From Funneliformis mosseae (lineage: Eukaryota > Glomeromycota > Glomeromycetes > Glomerales > Glomeraceae), in NCBI GenBank assembly GCA_910592005.1, contig CAJVPP010003164.1:1-12430 (forward strand): DNA of 12,430 nucleotides, written 5' to 3'. The position numbers were made by a program, and so were the translations under genes. The notes beneath the pieces are model-generated. The model was not told the origin of the DNA, searched no databases, and worked only from the letters and a program-made list of their open reading frames with translations. How positions within the stretch are numbered: position 1 is the first letter of the stretch; every line of letters begins with the position of its first letter. Shown piece after piece: positions 8,121 to 12,430 of this stretch.

Positions 8121-8983
8121 CAAATTCTAATAAGTATTAATACATTTATTAATACCTAGTTTTGTAAGTATAAATTGAATTGATAACGTGGATAAGCACA
8201 TTGCTGAAATATCTGCACTATGAATATAACATGAATAATTCTCAGCGCTATATTGCAAATAGAGGAGCCCTCGATTTAATTTGCATCGACAGGACATCGT
8301 AATATTATCTTTATTAAAAGGTCATTACTTAAAACAAAATTTCAAACTACAACATGTTTAGTTTTAATTTAATCACTGAGATAAAATATTTCCAAAAAGG
8401 GTTTCATTGATATTATGCAATGATATTGATATAAATTACAAGAAATTTTACTTGCATACTACATTCTTATATAGTCTCTTCGGAAAGTGACACCCGATTT
8501 AAATTACATAGTAAATTATATATAAAATTTATTTCTGGAACATGCGATTAAAATGGTTCTTGCATTTTATTATTAAAAAAAAATGATAATTGGCTTTAAA
8601 CTTATGCAATATTTAGAAACAATTATTAAATGAAAAATATGTATAATTTTTTTGGGATCATAAACATAAAAAAAAAAATAAATAAATTTTTTTACATCAC
8701 AATTAAAATAGTTTATGCACTTTCAATTTTCCACAAGTTATATATACCTTTTTAAAAAAAAATAAAATTAATTGAATTAAAATTATATAAAATTTATAAA
8801 TGATTATTAAAGTAAATAATACGTATATTTATCATGAAACTTGAATCTGGAGAAATCAGTGCACGAATTTATCGCTTTGATACATTCTTGATTGGAAATT
8901 TTCTGAAGATTATTACATAATTAGAATCCGATTTATAATTATTCTAGATGATTGTGAACAAGCATGTAATTATTATTTGCTGT
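8121..8983. other. AT-rich intergenic region, no gene seen
   Basis: No supported reading frame occurs on either strand. Homopolymer A and T runs are frequent. A weak 22-bp similarity (ATTAAAATGGTTCTTGCATT.. at 8547-8568 against ATTAAAATAGTTTATGCACT.. at 8702-8723, about 18 of 22 identical) may be an old duplication. Nothing resembles a tRNA, rRNA or known element. Confidence 0.5.
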
Positions 8984-9010
8984 GCATTGGTGTTTAATTA
9001 ACACCTATGC
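8984..9010. repeat. 11-bp hairpin with 5-nt loop
   Basis: GCATTGGTGTT (8984-8994) pairs with AACACCTATGC (9000-9010), 10 of 11 positions matching, around the loop TAATT. An outer 8-bp pair, ACAAGCAT near 8958-8965 and ATGCTTGT near 9007-9014, partly overlaps it. It lies at the edge of the less AT-rich segment described next and may be part of an old inverted-repeat element. A regulatory role cannot be shown. Confidence 0.5.
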
Positions 9011-9128
9011 TTGTACGACCCTTCATATTCCTGTGAAATTCGACAGTGCTTGGAGGGAAACTAACTTTGTAAGACATGTCAGTACTCGCTGTATGTAGTC
9101 AAAATGCTTCAGCACTTTCTTAGAGTGA

Positions 9129-9542
9129 AACCACTTGAAAAAATTCTATTGTCTTGTCGTTGTTCATATCATCAAACTAGTTGTTTTATTTGCACGAACA
9201 CACTCTTCTGATAGCCGATTACGTACAGGATCGATCGTATGTATTAGCCATCGAGAATATTTGGTTTATTTTTTTGATGGCAATTTTTACAGTATCGTTT
9301 GTTATTTCTTAAAAAGTCACCCAGAAATGAAGTTTGTATTAATGTATTTTCTTCGTATCCAATGATTAGAAATAAAAAGACAAAGCAATGTACCATGTCA
9401 TAAAAATCTACTGAAAGTATGTGTGCTCAATTTTGAATCCAACTTTAAGTATGATGAGTTTAAATATCTTAGTGAATCATATACCACACGAGCACATGCT
9501 TATACTATTTGGGTTACGAAACGGGTTTGTACAAATCCCTAA
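9129..9542 (+). pseudogene. Possible decayed coding segment, unrecognised
   Basis: One plus-strand frame runs from 9129 to the TAA at 9540-9542 with a single internal stop, TGA at 9363-9365. That is about 135 codons, where DNA of this composition should give roughly ten stops. The frame has no ATG near its start. The part after the TGA contains FESNFKYDEFKYLSESYTTR, which looks protein-like, but I recognise no domain. The opposite strand is also open for about 60 codons over 9244-9430 and includes RYCKNCHQKNKPNILDG. The true strand is therefore uncertain, and the openness may only reflect lower AT content. Treat it as a hypothesis. Confidence 0.25.
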
Positions 9543-9918
9543 TTTTTCTATATACCGCAACTGCTGCACCTTCTGCAATATTGGTACCTGTTAAAAAATT
9601 CATATATTAAACTTCATAAATGACTGAAAAGACCATTTTCCAACTTTATAATTTTATTTAAAAATTAGATTTTGTTTTTAAAATTTCTGGTGAAATTTGT
9701 GAACATGAATTTCTGAGTTTTGTTTCATAAGTTAATCTTAAGATTGAGTTTACGAGAGAAATTTTTCTTATTCAATTGAAAATTGACTTTAGCAATGTAT
9801 TCTATAGTTTTTTTTGTAAATTAGGTGATAATATTTTGATTTAATTTTTGTCTTTCATGGTAATAAGATAATAATTAACAATGCCATATTGTCTATATTT
9901 TTTTTTTTTAAATAGACT
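9543..9918. other. AT-rich gap before the foldback element
   Basis: No gene is supported. On the minus strand a short stretch near 9520-9588, after TTTTTTAACAG, reads TNIAEGAAVAVYRKIRDLYK before a stop and could be mistaken for an exon. No partner exon was found. The region ends in a poly(T) run at about 9900-9909, directly before the foldback element. Confidence 0.4.
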
Positions 9919-10425
9919 AAAATTTTGGTATCCGAACGTTTCGCCGAATCCTTTTTGCCGAACGGACACATCGCCGAATCCGTTTCACAGAAAAGACATT
10001 TCGTCGAAAATGACTACTGCGTAACATTTGTTTAACTTATCATTTTTAGGTTCTACATTATAAAGTAAGTTTTTTCTTAAAAATTTCGTTGGAAATAGTA
10101 AAAAAAGTTCAATAAATCTAGCAAGTTGCTAACAACCAACAGCGAATTATTTTCGTTTTCGGCGAAATGTCCTTTCGGTGAAATGGATTCGGAGAAGTGT
10201 CTATTCGGTAAAACGGATTCGGCAAAACGTCATTTCGGCGAAGCGTCCTCTCGGTGAAATGTTCATTCGGCGAAACTTCTTTTCGGTGAAAGGTCCATTC
10301 GGCGAAATGGACATTCAGCGAAGTTTCCGTTCTGCAAAATGTCCTTTCGGTGAATTGGCTTCGGCAAAGGGGGTTTCAGCGGAACGGGTTTCGGCGAAAC
10401 GTACTGTAACCCAAAAATTTTAATA
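9919..10425. mobile_element. Foldback-type element with TTCGGCGAAA-like arms
   Basis: The right arm (about 10155-10413) holds roughly sixteen diverged units of about 16 bp built on TTTCGGCGAAAtGTCC. The left arm (about 9931-10012) holds about six units in the opposite orientation, TTTCGCCGAA and TCGCCGAATCC. Between them lies a 140-bp AT-rich spacer without repeats. The outer ends also mirror each other: TAAAATTTTGG at 9918-9928, then CGTTTCGCCGAA, on the left, and the complementary CGGCGAAACG then CCAAAAATTTTA on the right. Two arms of short tandem repeats around a unique core is the form of foldback transposons. The arms differ in length and no target duplication is clear. No transposase is encoded. 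The 81-codon plus-strand frame at 10178-10423 only translates the repeat. Confidence 0.75.
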
Positions 10426-10440
10426 TGGTAAACAATGTTA

Positions 10441-10456
10441 TCTGGTCTGGTCTGGT
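10441..10456. repeat. Three tandem TCTGG units
   Basis: TCTGGTCTGGTCTGGTC is three TCTGG units in a row, sitting between the foldback element and the next inverted repeat. It is too short to classify. Confidence 0.7.
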
Positions 10457-10464
10457 CAGTGTAT

Positions 10465-10525
10465 TACTTATCCCCGGCCAATTATGGATAAGTAAAATTT
10501 TAATAATCCAATTAGCCGAGGATAA
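10465..10525. repeat. Overlapping inverted repeats
   Basis: TACTTATCC (10465-10473) and GGATAAGTA (10486-10494) form a perfect 9-bp stem with a 12-nt loop. The same left arm also belongs to a wider imperfect inverted repeat: TTATCCCCGGCCAATTA (10468-10484) against TTATCCTCGGCTAATTG, the reverse complement of 10509-10525, with three mismatches. Two alternative foldings sharing one arm may be a very small inverted-repeat element or the remains of a transposon end. Confidence 0.65.
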
Positions 10526-10530
10526 ATTAT

Positions 10531-11651
10531 TTATCACCTGCCACTTACACAATAGTCAATAGTATATATTATAGTTCACGTTTGTATACATTTATTTTAT
10601 TACTTATTAAAATTCCATTTTAAAAATAATTAAAACATTTTAGAAACTAATATTATGAAGAAAAGGACCTTGGTAAATGTAAACTTTCTTAATTACATAA
10701 ATTTCCAATCAATCTAGTCACATGAAAAGACCAACAATAAGTTACTGAAGCAAATCTTATAATACTTTATTTGAAGAATTGTAAACTATACGCAGTCAGG
10801 ATATTCCCATCTGCAACGTTAAAAGAATTTGTATTATTACAGGATTTGATTGTACTTAACAAAGCGAAATTAAAATGGGCATGCAATTTTTTATAATATA
10901 TAATATAAATATTAGAAATTTCGAAACTAAACCATTATTTACACATCAATTCTTTAATTTCAAGTGAAAATTATCTCGACATCATTGCAATTATATTTAT
11001 CCTTACTGGGTAGTAAACTTTATTTATTTATGCGTTGCTAGTAAAAATTATCTTAGGCTGATCGGAAAAAGAACGCCTTAATTTTATTAGTATGCCCATC
11101 AGTTATGCTTGAATATTAATTGCCGCAATTTTACAATCAGCCGATATGAACAATTGATTCATAAATTATATAATTTTAATTAACATGTTTGAAAAATTTG
11201 CCATTATCGAATTTTCATGAATTTTAAAGATTTTTTTTATATTTATTTCATAATTATTATCAATATTTCTTTTAGCTTTCATTTGTGTTTTCTTATTCCA
11301 AATTATTGCACATTATTTTAATAAAATTATATTCTAAAGTCAAAGATACAAGAAGTGTAGAATTTTGTGATTATATTTTAAAATTTTAATTATAATTATA
11401 ATGCGGTTTGTAATTCAAAAATATTTAAATAAAAAAAAATTACTATAATTCAAATATAAAATTGTGGCGACTCAAATTTAGATCACTTATATACATATAT
11501 ACAGTATAATATATAAAAAGTTCGATTGAATTGAGTATTGTTTTTTAATTACAACGCAGTAAAGTATGAAATAACTGACGAGCAACAAGTATTAATGTTA
11601 ATTATGAATCTATTTGTTGAAATAAAAAAAAACAAATAAATTCCAATGATG
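10531..11651. other. AT-rich intergenic region, no gene seen
   Basis: Both strands are rich in stops, and no frame resembles a protein. A 7-bp inverted pair (GGCTGAT near 11055 and ATCAGCC near 11138) and many A or T homopolymers are the only patterns. I see no RNA gene. Confidence 0.55.
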
Positions 11652-11653
11652 TA

Positions 11654-12268
11654 CAGTCTAGTGCAAAAGTCTTTAGACAAAAATTTTGGCTTCATAACGA
11701 CCGCGCTAAATCACATGAAAAAATATTCATTCGAAAGCCAAAAAGCCAGGAGATTTATTAAAAAAAATTTAATAGGGAATGCGTTCCCCATTTTTCTCAA
11801 TTATAAGCTACATTAGCCCAAGGAACGCATCGCCATATGGCGCAGATGCACCATTAATGAAACAATACTTGCGTTCACGTACATCTACAGTTTTGTCTTC
11901 ATCTCTCCTTCATTGAACCAACTAGACTTTTAATAATGTCCTGTGGAAATTTTGATCATTCCTCCATAAAATTTTCCAAATTCCCAATATTTTGTGGTTG
12001 CCGCATCTTTTAACAATTTCCCATAAATTTTCTATGGGTTCAAGTCGGGACTGTTAGATGGCCAGTTCATGACAGTTGGAACTTTTTTTGCAGGACATCC
12101 TTAGCTACGTGGCTCGTATGCTTAGGATCGTTATCCTGCTGGAGGCGCCAAATGTTACGTAGCGTCCTCTTAATCTCAGGAAGATGCTTCTATATTATTT
12201 CAACATAACATAGAATTTCCTAAAGACTGGTTTTGCCCCAATTACAAAATCCACCAATATAATTAATA
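11654..12268 (-). mobile_element. Decayed Tc1/mariner element, 3' portion
   Basis: The element begins after TA (11652-11653) with CAGTCTAGTGCAAAAGTCTT, a typical Tc1 terminal repeat. The minus strand encodes transposase blocks in broken frames. They are a WGGF-like block (IGGFCNWGKTSL) near 12220-12260, IKRTLRNIWRLQQDNDPKHT near 12114-12173, MNWPSNSPDLNP around 12035-12070, IENLWEIVKR near 12010-12035 after a frame change, NIGNLENFMEE, then FPQDIIKSLVGSMKER near 11907-11955. DNDPKH and NPIE carry catalytic acidic residues in this family. Internal stops and frame changes show it is inactive. The sequence stops being transposase-like at 12268, exactly where another element's end begins, so the N-terminal half probably resumes outside the window. 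Confidence 0.85.
11779..11830. repeat. 9-bp inverted repeat inside the Tc1/mariner relic
   Basis: ATGCGTTCC at 11779-11787 is the exact reverse complement of GGAACGCAT at 11822-11830, with a 34-nt loop. It lies between the terminal repeat and the recognisable transposase C-terminus. It may be a small later insertion, because the transposase similarity fades here. Confidence 0.5.
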
Positions 12269-12280
12269 TACACTACCTGG

Positions 12281-12342
12281 AAATAAGTTTGCGCGGTTTT
12301 GAAAAAATAGTAAATAAATTTGTGCAGCTTTGAAAAAATAGT
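12281..12342. repeat. Tandem 31-bp subterminal direct repeat
   Basis: Positions 12281-12311 and 12312-12342 are back-to-back copies with 27 of 31 identical bases, and all four differences are transitions. Both contain TTTG, a GC-rich core and TTTGAAAAAATAGT. In Tc1-like elements with paired repeats in each end, such sequences bind the transposase; that role is inferred here. Confidence 0.8.
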
Positions 12343-12370
12343 TTATTATCGCTTTTTTTTTAACAAAATA

Positions 12371-12430
12371 TTAATATCTAGTTGGCCAACCATTATTGGC
12401 AATACATGCTTCTATTCTTTGAGGCATACT
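12371..12430 (-). CDS. Tc1/mariner transposase, C-terminal fragment
   Basis: The last 19 codons and the TAA stop (12371-12373) of a transposase are visible: SMPQRIEACIANNGWPTRY. The SMPxRIEACIxxxGWPTxY ending is typical of Tc1/mariner transposases that I associate with fungal genomes. No stop or frame change interrupts the visible part, so this copy looks younger than the two other transposase relics in the window. The DDE catalytic core lies beyond the edge, so activity cannot be judged. The stop lies about 100 nt inside the element end, a normal distance for these compact transposons. Confidence 0.85.
   Translation of the reverse strand, partial: SMPQRIEACIANNGWPTRY

Larger units (their letters stand above)
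12271..12430 (-). mobile_element. Second Tc1/mariner element, terminal part (runs off the end)
   Basis: After a TA at 12269-12270 a new terminal sequence starts, CACTACCTGGAAATAAGTTT, different from the end of the neighbouring relic. It is followed by a tandem pair of 31-bp subterminal repeats and then the 3' end of a transposase gene on the minus strand. The join at TA, the transposase-specific insertion site, inside the coding part of the neighbouring relic points to insertion of this element into the older one. The other end lies outside the window. Confidence 0.8.

Noticed and set aside
9518..9590. Possible minus-strand exon (NIAEGAAVAVYRKIRD) after TTTTTTAACAG
   Set aside because: It is short, stops soon after, has no partner exon upstream, and overlaps the plus-strand low-stop frame. 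The evidence is too thin for a feature.
10178..10423. An 81-codon plus-strand frame with repeated SAKRPFGEM-like units
   Set aside because: The peptide repeat is simply the translation of the TTCGGCGAAA minisatellite in the foldback arm.
12030..12050. GGGTTCAAGTCGGGA resembling a tRNA T-arm
   Set aside because: No acceptor, D or anticodon arm surrounds it, and the minus strand here encodes the SPDLNP block of the transposase relic.
1..12430. CRISPR array, bacterial operon or defence system
   Set aside because: The gene structure is eukaryotic (spliceosomal intron, Kozak-type starts, large gaps). No regular repeat-spacer array exists, and the repeats seen are transposon-related.

Overview
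This window looks like nuclear DNA of an arbuscular mycorrhizal fungus (Glomeromycota, Rhizophagus-like). The DNA is very AT-rich (about 70% by eye). It has sparse genes with short GT-AG introns, large gaps and many degraded DNA transposons. The strongest clue is the kinase gene: its short N-terminal domain with two CxxC pairs, joined to a tyrosine-kinase-like (TKL) kinase domain, is the architecture I know from the greatly expanded Rhizophagus kinase family. The assignment is recognition from memory, not a database result.

Layout: a small tandem repeat (18-63) opens the window, followed by a gap. A single-exon gene on the minus strand (948-3146, 732 aa) encodes a J-domain-like protein with an HPDK motif and a long glycine-rich hydrophobic segment. 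Next is an AT-rich gap with a patch of small inverted repeats (3642-3805) and a duplicated 17-18 bp motif (4730-4778). A frameshifted Tc1/mariner transposase relic (about 4870-5415, minus) lies just downstream of the second gene, the kinase-like gene (5724-7025, minus). That gene has two clear exons joined across an 87-nt intron, and its DFG motif reads NFG.

The rest of the window is mobile-element debris and gaps: a 161-bp pogo/Tigger-like MITE with TA target-site copies (7710-7870), a TTGGCC-rich patch that resembles one hAT end (8016-8110), an unrecognised low-stop stretch (9129-9542), a foldback-type element with arms of TTCGGCGAAA-like units (9919-10425), and overlapping inverted repeats (10465-10525). 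At the right edge a decayed Tc1/mariner copy (11654-12268) appears to be interrupted by a second one (12271 to beyond the end), whose transposase C-terminus is intact.

The two genes do not form a pathway that the sequence shows. Both belong to types I associate with gene expansion in these fungi (a TKL-type kinase and a J-domain-containing protein), set among transposons. I did not find an operon-like or defence-like system. The features most worth following are the probable pseudokinase, the J-domain/glycine-zipper protein, and the nested and foldback transposons.
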